Below, in pieces: positions 34,049-43,300 of a stretch of DNA of 64,000 nt. The notes under the pieces were generated by a model that saw only the letters and a program-made list of their open reading frames with translations, ran no database searches and was not told the origin of the DNA. Origin of the DNA: JAPULR01 sp963665075 (lineage in GTDB: Bacteria; Chloroflexota; Dehalococcoidia; Lucifugimonadales; GCA-2712585); the NCBI GenBank assembly GCA_963665075.1, contig OY762063.1:744001-808000 (forward strand), written 5' to 3'. Within the stretch, counting starts at the first letter, position 1; every line of letters begins with the position of its first letter. The translations under genes were made by a program, and so were the position numbers.

Positions 34049-35170
34049 CTACCCCAAATCATACAACTTCATCGCATTCGTCCGCGTAACCTTCAACGCC
34101 ACCTCCGCCGAAATCCCCTCGAAATTCTTGTCCACAATCTCGTGCGAATTCGGAAACGTCGACGCCCCGTGCGGATAATCGCTCGCCCACGCGAAATTGT
34201 CCTCCCCGAAATAATCCGTCAGCATCAGACCCACCGCGTCATCCATGAAAGTCCCGAAAATCTGCCGCTTCGCATACTCGCTCGGCGCCATCTCCAGGTC
34301 CGTCAACGTCTTCCATCCCTGCTGGTGATACCACACGTCCGACCGGTACACGTAGTGCGGCATCCACCCGATGTCATTCTCCGCCGACACTATCCGCAGG
34401 TTCGGATGACGCGCCAGCACCCCCGAAAACAGTATCTCCGACAGCGACCGCTTCACCTCGTCGATCATGCTCATCACGCCCAGATAGTGGTTGCTCTTGA
34501 ACTTACCCACCTTCTGCGTCTCCGGCCCGTGCCCCGAATTCACGTGCAGACTGATGGGCATGTTCAACTCCGACGCCGCCGCCCAGAAAGGCTCGTATAC
34601 GGGGTCGCCGTAGCTCAACTCATCCGGCGGCGACGTCATTATCGTTCCACCCCGCAGCCCTATCTCCGCGCACCGACGCAGCTCCCTCGCCCCCTCCGCC
34701 GGGTCCAGAAGCGGAATCAGCCCCAACCCGATGAACCGCTGCGGGTCGTAGCTGCAAAACTCCGCCAGCCAATTGTTATACCCCCGAAACAGCGCCGCCT
34801 GCAAAGCCGCGTCCCGCGTGAACGCCAGCATCCGGAACCCCTGCGTCGTGTAGATCACCTCCGCCTCGATTCCGTCCAACTCCATGTCCGGTATCCGCTC
34901 CGCCGGCAGATACGCCCCCAGCCGGCAATCGTCCAGCGTCTCCCCCTCGATGGCCCGGTTCTCCTCCGCCGTCCGACCCGCGTTGAACGACCCCGATATG
35001 CTCTTCGGCTCCATCTCCTCGAAAAACATATACTCCCCCGGCGGCAGCCCCGGAGGATTCACCACGTTCCGCGGCGCCCTCTCCCGAAATTCCGCGTCCA
35101 CGTAATCCGACCACATCGTTCGCGGCTCCACCACGTGAGAGTCCGCCGAAATCAACTTATACTCCGCCAT
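34049..35170 (-). CDS. Amidohydrolase_2 family metal-dependent hydrolase/decarboxylase
   Basis: 373 residues, same family as the protein at 17773-18951. Motifs are ADSHVVEP at the N-terminus, MELDGIEAEVIYTTQGFRM, ELRRCAEIGLRGG, the barrel His in MPISLHVNSGHG, RIVSAENDIGWMPHY and the late Asp in WASDYPHGASTFP. Members decarboxylate aromatic acids or hydrolyse lactones. ATG at 35170 is preceded by GGAGG at a good distance. It is 575 bases from the aldolase, with only repeats between. Confidence 0.88.
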   Translation of the reverse strand: MAEYKLISADSHVVEPRTMWSDYVDAEFRERAPRNVVNPPGLPPGEYMFFEEMEPKSISGSFNAGRTAEENRAIEGETLDDCRLGAYLPAERIPDMELDGIEAEVIYTTQGFRMLAFTRDAALQAALFRGYNNWLAEFCSYDPQRFIGLGLIPLLDPAEGARELRRCAEIGLRGGTIMTSPPDELSYGDPVYEPFWAAASELNMPISLHVNSGHGPETQKVGKFKSNHYLGVMSMIDEVKRSLSEILFSGVLARHPNLRIVSAENDIGWMPHYVYRSDVWYHQQGWKTLTDLEMAPSEYAKRQIFGTFMDDAVGLMLTDYFGEDNFAWASDYPHGASTFPNSHEIVDKNFEGISAEVALKVTRTNAMKLYDLG

Positions 35171-35558
35171 CCTAGCCTCCTATCGCCAAGCGTTGACGCC
35201 ATTCTATCAGAAACAACCCCCCCTTGCGATGCCCCCAAACCCACCCCCCCCCCCGCCCCCCACCACATCCACATCCTCCGTCATTCCCGCGCAGGCGGGA
35301 ATCCATCTTACCCCTTCCCCCTCGATGGGGGAAGGTTGGGATGGGGGTGAAATCCCCCCCACGCCATAACCAACCGTAGGGGCGATTGGCCAATCGCCCT
35401 CCCCCTCCCACCCACAAACCCGTCATTCCCGCGTAGGCGGGGATCCATCTTCCCCCCCCCGCTCACCCTGAGCCTGTCGAAGGGTCGAGCGAAGGAGACG
35501 GCTTGCCCCGAAGATGTAGTATAAAAAAAGGAAAAGGTCAGGAATCGGCGAAAACACG
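35171..35558. repeat. Repeat cluster upstream of the secreted lipoprotein gene
   Basis: No gene. A (35278-35305), C (35309-35349), D (35376-35401), A (35420-35447) and B (35459-35492). TATAAA at 35520-35525 may be the -10 of the next gene; no good -35 is seen. Confidence 0.75.
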
Positions 35559-37187
35559 ATGAAGCGTTGGCTTACAAAATTAACGACGTCTATAGGTTTC
35601 ACGACCATAGTCGCGTTAACCGCCATCGCCTGCGCGATGGAAGACGGCGAATTAACCCCGCCGCCCACCCCTATGTTCGCGACAGAATTCCCGCCGGCAA
35701 CCCAAGCCCCACCACCCACGGCGGCAACTCCTGCACCCACGGCAAAGGCGGGCCTTCGTCCACCGACCCCCCTGCCTCAAATCTATTCCAATGTCCTTCC
35801 CAAGGGCGCGAGCCTTATCCCGTCCTTGGACAGGCAGATATTCTTCTCCGATGTGATAGTGTTGGCCAACTTCGTATCTGCGACGGCTGGGACTGAAACC
35901 ATCCCCAAAGCAAGTGAACAACCCACCTACCGTCCTACAGTGACGTTGACCTTCAATGCGGTGGAGTACCTGAAGGGAAGCGGCCCCAACACGTTCAGCG
36001 TGGAACTGAGCGCCATTGGAAGAGAGCAGTATTGGGAGAATGGAGAGCGTTACAATGGGTACCTCACTCAGGCCAAGGCATTGGAAGAGGCCCAGCAGTT
36101 GGTCAGTGACCGGAACACGGACTATGATGATCGCCCCGGTGTCCTCTTCCTCAAGGGGCCGGTTGCGCCCGTTACAAGTAGTGATGGAAGCGCTGGTGGA
36201 TCGACTGCCACAAGCAACTACAACTTCCTACTCTTCAACGCCCTTATCCAGGGTTCCTTCATGGTGGACGTGGATTCAATGAGCCGGGCGTGGCTGCCAT
36301 ACCAAAACGCAACCGGTAACCCAACGCTTATCACCAACAGTCCCCCACCTGCACGTATCAGAGCGTCTGAAGACCCTGACACTATGACTCTGGTTGGCTT
36401 GAAGACGCGCATAGGCGAGATAGCCGACATGATAAAGGAGGGAGATGGCACCGAAGCATACTCTGAGTGCATCTTCTCCAAGCTGGTCCGACATGAATAC
36501 TATCGGGGCCAGCCTACAAATAAACCAGCAACATTCACTCTACAATCTGGCCAAGCCGCAGGAATGGAATTATACAGGTCAAGCCTGGTAGACGGAGCTG
36601 CCTACAATGTTTACACTACCACTGGGCCGGATGCTAACCGTTTCAGCCATGACGTAGTGGACGATGACTCGGTGGCCACCAACGGCTATTATTACGTCCA
36701 GGCCACTGCTCGTCCCCTTCCCGCGGGGGACTACACCACCAAGTTTCACATACAGCACCATAGCCATATAATCTGCAACTTCAACCCCACCCATAACAAC
36801 TATATCTCCTATGAGGTAACGGTGGAGGCTCCTGCGGGGACGTTGCATGAGGCGTTTTTTGATCCGGTGGAGTCGGGGCAGGATGAGGTGTCGCCGGCGT
36901 CGTTCAGCGTTGGGGGGACGGCTACGGAGATAAAGGGATTGGAATGGGCGGACGACATCGTAACCCTCACCCTCAACCCCCACGCCCCCCTCTCCGGCTA
37001 CACCCTCGACTTCATCACCCTCGACGGCGCCGCCTCCCTGACCCTCCCCGCCGACAACGCCGTCTCCAACCCCCACGCCGCAACCCTCGCCTGGCCCGTC
37101 CCTCACCAACCCTGGCGCCCCGGCGACAAGCTCATGCTCCGCATCCGCGAAGACTCCGCCCCACCCCCTCCAACCCCCACCCCCTAA
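35559..37187 (+). CDS. Secreted lipoprotein of unknown function
   Basis: 542 residues. Signal peptide MKRWLTKLTTSIGFTTIVAL with lipobox TAIAC (Cys25), then a Pro/Thr linker (34-75). I do not recognise the rest. There is a beta-rich part containing VTLTFNAVEYLKGSGPNTFSV (a pattern seen in proteins that handle secreted phosphatase-like or uncharacterised domains), a second beta-rich part near residue 320-420 and a C-terminal domain (SVGGTATEIKGLEWADDIVT) that looks like an Ig-like or fibronectin-like sheet. Composition changes inside the frame: mixed to about 36820, G-rich to about 36950, then C-rich, suggesting assembly from different sources. It is convergent with the giant gene. Confidence 0.75.
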   Translation: MKRWLTKLTTSIGFTTIVALTAIACAMEDGELTPPPTPMFATEFPPATQAPPPTAATPAPTAKAGLRPPTPLPQIYSNVLPKGASLIPSLDRQIFFSDVIVLANFVSATAGTETIPKASEQPTYRPTVTLTFNAVEYLKGSGPNTFSVELSAIGREQYWENGERYNGYLTQAKALEEAQQLVSDRNTDYDDRPGVLFLKGPVAPVTSSDGSAGGSTATSNYNFLLFNALIQGSFMVDVDSMSRAWLPYQNATGNPTLITNSPPPARIRASEDPDTMTLVGLKTRIGEIADMIKEGDGTEAYSECIFSKLVRHEYYRGQPTNKPATFTLQSGQAAGMELYRSSLVDGAAYNVYTTTGPDANRFSHDVVDDDSVATNGYYYVQATARPLPAGDYTTKFHIQHHSHIICNFNPTHNNYISYEVTVEAPAGTLHEAFFDPVESGQDEVSPASFSVGGTATEIKGLEWADDIVTLTLNPHAPLSGYTLDFITLDGAASLTLPADNAVSNPHAATLAWPVPHQPWRPGDKLMLRIREDSAPPPPTPTP

Positions 37188-37301
37188 ACTCTCCCACGCC
37201 TGTAGACGCGACCGGCAGATCCCCCTCCCCCCTCACCCTGAGCCTGCCCTGAGCCTGTCGAAGGGCCTGTCGAAGGGCCGAACGCCCCCCTTCCTCCAAC
37301 C
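37188..37301. repeat. Family B copy
   Basis: An expanded family B palindrome (37223-37284) with doubled internal units in both arms. Confidence 0.7.
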
Positions 37302-37335
37302 AAACAAAACGGCGGCGGGCCGAAACCCGCCGCCG
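37302..37335 (-). terminator. Terminator of the giant cadherin/FN3 gene
   Basis: 10-bp stem CGGCGGCGGG (37310-37319) with its complement (37326-37335), followed on the minus strand by GTTTTGTTTG. Confidence 0.7.
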
Positions 37336-37375
37336 CGTCATTCAATCCCTATCCTTCTCCGCAGCGTCCCCGCCG

Positions 37376-40300
37376 CTACTCCTCCGCCATCCTCCGCCTC
37401 CGACGCGCCACCAGGAACAACAGCATCAGCAGAACCGAAGGCAGCAGCAGCCACAGCCACATATCCTTCAACCCCAACCCGGGGGCCGCCTCCGGCGGCG
37501 AAGCCGGCCCCGGAGGAACCATCTCTTCATAGAACGCCCCGCCCTCTTCGTCCCCGCCTACCGGCGCGCTCAGATCCACGTCCCCTATCCGCTGCGGCTC
37601 AGGCGCCTCCCGCCGCGGACTCGACACCACCGACAGTTCAGCCTCCGGTGTCGGCTCAACCGTCGGCTCCGACGTGGGTGTCGGCGTAGGCGTAGGAGTC
37701 GGCGTCGGCGCCGGTGTCGCCGTTGGCGTGGGCGTCGCCGTAGGCGTTGGCGCGGGCGTCGGCGTCGCCGTCGACACCGGCGCAGGCTCCGGCGTCGGAT
37801 TCGGCGTCGGCAACGTCATGTCTATCTGCATCGGCGTCGCCGTAGGCGTTGGCGCGGGTGTCGGCGTAGGGGTCGGCGCGGGTGTTGGCGCGGGCGTCGG
37901 CAGCGCCGTCGGTATCGGCGAATACGTCGTCGGGGACTGCGTTGGCGTCGGCGTCGGGGTTGGAGTCGGCGCGGGCGTCGGTGTCGCCGTCGGCGCGGGC
38001 GCAGGCGCAGGCGTCGGCGCAGGCGTCGGGACGACCCGCTTTGACGCCGTCCGTAGCGTCGCCAGATCCGACCACGCCCCGTACCCCTCGTCATTCTCCG
38101 CCATCACCTCCACCTCGTAAGCCGTCCCCGGCTTCAACGGCGTATTCGGGTAACCGGCGTTCATTGTCCAGTCCAGCAGCGCCTCGTTCGTATAAACCGT
38201 CCACACGTTGTACGTGTCGGACTTCCTGCCCTGCTCCCAGAACCTCACCCACCACTTCTTGATGGCAGGCTTCCCCGTCATGTCCGGCGCCTCCCACTCC
38301 GCCGTTATCGACGTAGTAGAGACCGCCTTCTCCTTCGGCGTCCCCGGCTTGCCCGGCGGCTCGTTCGCGTCCCCGACGTTGATGGACACCGGAATCACGT
38401 AGTCCCCCGGCGCGTTCGGCGATAGACCCTGGCCCTTCTGCGAACCCGACCCCGTCGCCGTCATCGTCACGACCACGCTGTACGAAGTCCTCGCCTCGTA
38501 GTCCAGATTCGTCCCGCTCCCCACCGTTATCTGCCCCGTCGAGGAATCTATGTCGAAGCTCGAAGCGTCCGTCCCGCTCAGCGTGTGCGTCAGCGTATAA
38601 CTATTCGGATTGGAAGTAGCCGTCACCTCCGCGCCCACCTTCGTATCCGCCGCCGAGTTCTCCGCAACGCTGCGAGAAAGGTTGGACGCCTGCGTGATGG
38701 CGCTGCCCGAGTCCGACCAGGCCCCGTTCCCCTCCGCGTTGGCGGCCCTCACCTGCACTTCGTAACTCCTGCCCGCCGTCAGCCCCGAAAGCGTCGTCGA
38801 AGTCCCCATCCCGCTGAAGCTGTGACTCGTCCACGCCGAACCTCCGCTCCGACGGTACTGCACGTTGTAGCCCGTCACCGGCGGCTTCCCCGCCATCTCC
38901 GTCGAAGTCAACGCCGTCCACGAAACGTCCAGCTTCCCGTTCGGCGTCGCCGCGTTCTGGACGACCGTCGGCGCCCCAGGCGCGGGCGGCGGCTCGTCAA
39001 CGTCCGTCACGTTTATCGTCACCGCTATCGTATCGTCAATCTTCGTGTCAGGATTGTCGTTCTCATCCTTCCGGTCGCTCACCTCCACAACCACGCTGTA
39101 GGAAGTCTTCGACTCATAGTCCGGCACGTTCCCCGTCTTCACCGTTATCTGTCCGGTGTTCAACCCGATGTCGAACTCGTCCTTGTCCGTCCCGTTCAGC
39201 GAATAGTACAGCGTATGATTCTCCGTGTCGTTCGCCGTCACCGGCGCGCCCACGTTCCCGCCGACCGCCGTGTTCTCCGCCACGCTCCGAGTGGTCGTGA
39301 CGTTCGGGAAATCGGCGTGCACGTTCTTGTCCTGCGTGTTGGAAGAGCCGGAGAGCGACCAGCCGCTGTTCCCTTCGTCGTTGATCGCCTTCACCTGCAC
39401 TTCGTAGCTGGTGCCTTCGGTGAGGCCCGTGATGGTGGTGGAGGTCCCCGTGCCTGTGAAGGAATGAGAAGTCCACGTCGAATCGGATGTCTTCTTGTAC
39501 TGCACGTCGTAGTCGCTCACCGCCGGCTTCCCCGTCATGTCCGGCGCCGTCCACGATACGTCCAGCTTCGTCTTCGGCGTGGTTGTGTTCTGCGTCACCG
39601 TCGGCGCCGACAGAGCGGCCGGCGGCTCGTTCACGTCTACGACGTTGATGGTCACCGTCGACGTGTCATCGATAGTATTGTCCGTTCCCTCCTGGTCGTT
39701 CTTCCCGTCCGTCACGTTCACCGTCACGCTGTACGAGGTCTTCGCCTCGTAGTTCGGGACGTTCCCCGTCTTCACCGTTATCTGCCCTGTGCCGGAGCCG
39801 ATGTTGAACTTGGAAGCGTCCGTCCCCGTCAGCGAGTAGGTCAGCGTGTCGCCGTCCGCGTCCGTGGCCGACACCGCCGCGCCAATAGACGTGTTCGCCG
39901 TCGAGTTCTCGTCGATGCTCCGCGTCGCCGTCGCCGGAATTGCCGGCGCCGCGTTCGATGCAGTCTTCTTCGACCCGCTGGCAGACCAGCCGCTGTTCCC
40001 TTCGTCGTTGATCGCCTTCACCTGCACGTCGTAGGTCGTCCCGGCGGTCAGCCCCGTCAGCGTCGTCGATGTCCCCGTTCCCGTGAAGCTGTGCGAACTC
40101 CACGTCGCATCGGAACTCTTCTTATACTGCACGTCATAGTCGCTGACGGCCGGCTTCCCCGTCATCGTCGGCGCCGTCCACGATACGTCCAGCTTGTACT
40201 TCGGCTCCGTAGCGTTGGCCGAAACCGTCGGCGCGGTAATCGTCGGCGGCTCCGCCACGTCCGTCACGTTTATCGTTACCGGAACCACGTAGTCCCCCGG

Positions 40301-43300
40301 CGCGTTCGGGTCCACCGACTGCGCGGTGACCCCCACGTTCTTCGCCGCCGCCGTCACCGTCACCGTCACGCTGTACGATGTCTTCGTCTCGTAGTCCAGG
40401 CTCGTTCCCGATTTCACTGTAATCTGGCCCGTGGAAGAGCCAATCTCAAACTTGGAAGCGTCCGTTCCGCTCAGCGCGTGGGTGTACGTGTAGCCGGTGT
40501 TGGTGGATACGGCCGTCACCGCCGCCCCCACGTTCGTCCCCGCCGCCGAGTTTTCGGCGACGCTCCGCGTCTCCGCGCCCAACGTGGTGATGCCGTTGCC
40601 GCTGTCCGACCACGCCCCGTCCCCTTCGTCGTTCACCGCCCTCACCTGCACGTCGTACTTCTTGCCAGCCGTCAACCCCGTCAACGTCGTCGTTGTCCCC
40701 GTCCCCGTGAAGCTGTGCGAACTCCACGTCGAACCGCCGCTCAACCGGTACTGCACGTCGTAGTCGCTTATCGCCGGCTTCCCCGTCATCGTCGGCGCCG
40801 TCCACGATACGTCCAGCTTCGTCGTCGGCGTCGCCGAATTCGCCGCCACCGTCGGCGCGCCTGGCGCGGCAGGCGGCTCCGCCACGTCCGTCACGTTTAT
40901 CGTCACCGCTATCGTAGCGTCGATGACCGTGTCCGCGTCCCCGCCCGAGTCCTTCTTGTCGCTCACCCCCACCGTCACGCTGTAGGAACTCTTCGCCTCG
41001 TAGTCCGGCGCGTTCCCCGTCTTCACCGTTATCTGCCCCGTGCCGGAGCCGATGTCGAACTTGGAAGCGTCCGTTCCCGCCAGCGAATACTCAAGCGTGT
41101 CGCTCTCCGGGTCCGTAGCCGTAACCACCGCGCCGATGTTGGTCCCCGCCGCCGAATTCTCCGCTATGCTCCGCGTCGCCGTCGCCGCCGAGAACTCGGG
41201 GATCTCGTTAACGTCCGTCACGTTGATCGTCACCTTGATGACCTTAACCGAGGACATGGTGTCGCTGCCGTTGTCCCGAACGGCGTCCACGTGCACCTCG
41301 ACGCTGTAGCTGGTCTTGGCCTCGTAGTCGGGGATGTTGCCCGTCTTCACTTTAATCTGCCCGGTGGACGCCTCGATGGTGAACTTGTCCTTGTCCGTCC
41401 CCTCCAGGCGCGTGGAAGCGCTGTAGCTTTGCAGGGTGATGCTTGCGTTCACTGGAGCGCCCACGCTGGCGCCCACCGCCGAGTTCTCGGCGATGGCGCG
41501 CGTGACCGGTGCGGGGTCCGTGGCCCACGAGGCGACGTCGGACCAGGCTCCGTTGCCCTCGTCGTTCACCGCCCGCACCTGCGCCTCGTAGCTCTTGTCT
41601 ACCGCCAGGCCCGTCACCGTCGTGCTGATTGCCGTTCCTGAGTGCGCAAAGTCCGTCCAATCGGTGGCGCCCACTTTCCTGTACTGCACGTCATAATCGC
41701 TCACCGCCGGCTTCCCCGCCATCTGCGTGGTGGTCAGCGCAGTCCAGGACAGGTCGAAACTGGTGTGGTAGTTCGACGAGGCGCGGCTCGCCGACGGCAC
41801 GCCGAGCTTCGGCGGCGCCTCCGCCACGTCCGTCACGTTGATCGTCACCGCTATCGTATCGTCTATCGTCGTGTCCGCCGTCCCGTCCGCCTTCTTCCCG
41901 TCCGTCACGTTCACCGTCACGCTGTACGAACTCTCCGCCTCGTAGTCGGGCACGTTCCCCGTCTTCACCGTTATCTGCCCCGTGCCCGACCCGATGTCGA
42001 ACTTGCCAGCGTCCGTCCCCGTCAGCGAATACGTAAGCGTGTCGCTCTCCTGGTCCGTCGCCGCAACCGCCGCACCGATGCTCGTCCCAACCGCCGAATT
42101 TTCCGCGATGCTCCGCGTCGCCGTAGCCCCGTCATCGAAGGTCGGCGCCTCGTTCACGTCCGTCACGTTAATTGTCACCGGCACAACGTAGTCCCCCGGC
42201 GCGTTCGGGTCCACCGACTGCGTGTTAGCCCCCTGCGTCTTGGCGGCAGCCGTCACCGTCACGATGACGCTGTACGATGTCTTCGTTTCGTAGTCCAGGC
42301 TCGTCCCCGATTTCACGGTTATCTGCCCCGTGGAAGATCCAATCTCAAACTTGGAAGCGTCCGTTCCGCTCAGGCTATGAGTGTAGGTGTAGGTGGTATT
42401 GGTAGACTTCGCCGTGACCGCCGCGCCCACGTTGGTTGAGGCGGCTGAGTTTTCGGCGACGCTGCGAGTGACCGCATTCGCGTCCGTAATGGCCGTCCCC
42501 GAATCCGACCACGCTCCGTTGCCCTCGGCGTTCACCGCGCGAACCTGAACCTCGTAGGTCTTCCCAGAAGTCAAGCCCGTCAAAGTTGTCGATGTGCCGG
42601 TTCCCGTAAAGGACGCGTCCGTCCACGTCGTACCCCCGCTCAGGCGGTACTCCACGTCGTAGTCGCTCACCGCCGGTTTCCCCGTCATCTCCGTCGAAGT
42701 CGGAGCCGTCCAGCTTACGTCCAGCTTCGTCGCCGGCGTCGTTGCATTCGCCGAAACCGTCGGCGCGCCCAGCTTCGGCGGCGGCTCGTTCACGTCCGTC
42801 ACGTTGATTGTCACCGCGATGGTGTCGTCAACCGCCGTGTCCGCCGTTCCGTCCGCGTCCTTCTTGTCGCTCACCCCCACCGTAACGCTGTACGAAGTCT
42901 TGGCCTCGTAGTTGGGAATATTGCCCGTCTTGACCGTAATCTGACCGCTGGTCGAGGAAATGTCGAACCTGCTCGCGTCCGTCCCGCTCAGGGAGTAGCT
43001 CAGCGTGTCGCTTTCCGGGTCCGTTCCCGTCACCGCCGCTCCGACGTTGGCGTTGGCCGCCGAGTTCTCCGCGATGCTCCGCGTTGCCGTGGCCGCCGAG
43101 AACGAGGGATCCTCGTTTCCCTGCGTCGTCTTCTTCCCGCTGTTCGAATACGGGCTGTTTCCATTGCTGTTGGTCGCCTGCACCTGCACCTCGTATTCTG
43201 TCTTGGCCTCCAGCCCCGTCAGCGTGGTCGTCGTCCCCGTCCCCGTGTGGGTCCAGTCAATCCAATTCGCGTCGGCCGTCTTCTTGTATATCACGCTGTA

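Noticed and set aside
38585..41641. 1,018-codon open frame opposite the giant cadherin/FN3 gene
   Set aside because: Arg/His/Pro-rich shadow of a high-GC repetitive gene; the minus-strand frame has clear domains, signal peptide and promoter.
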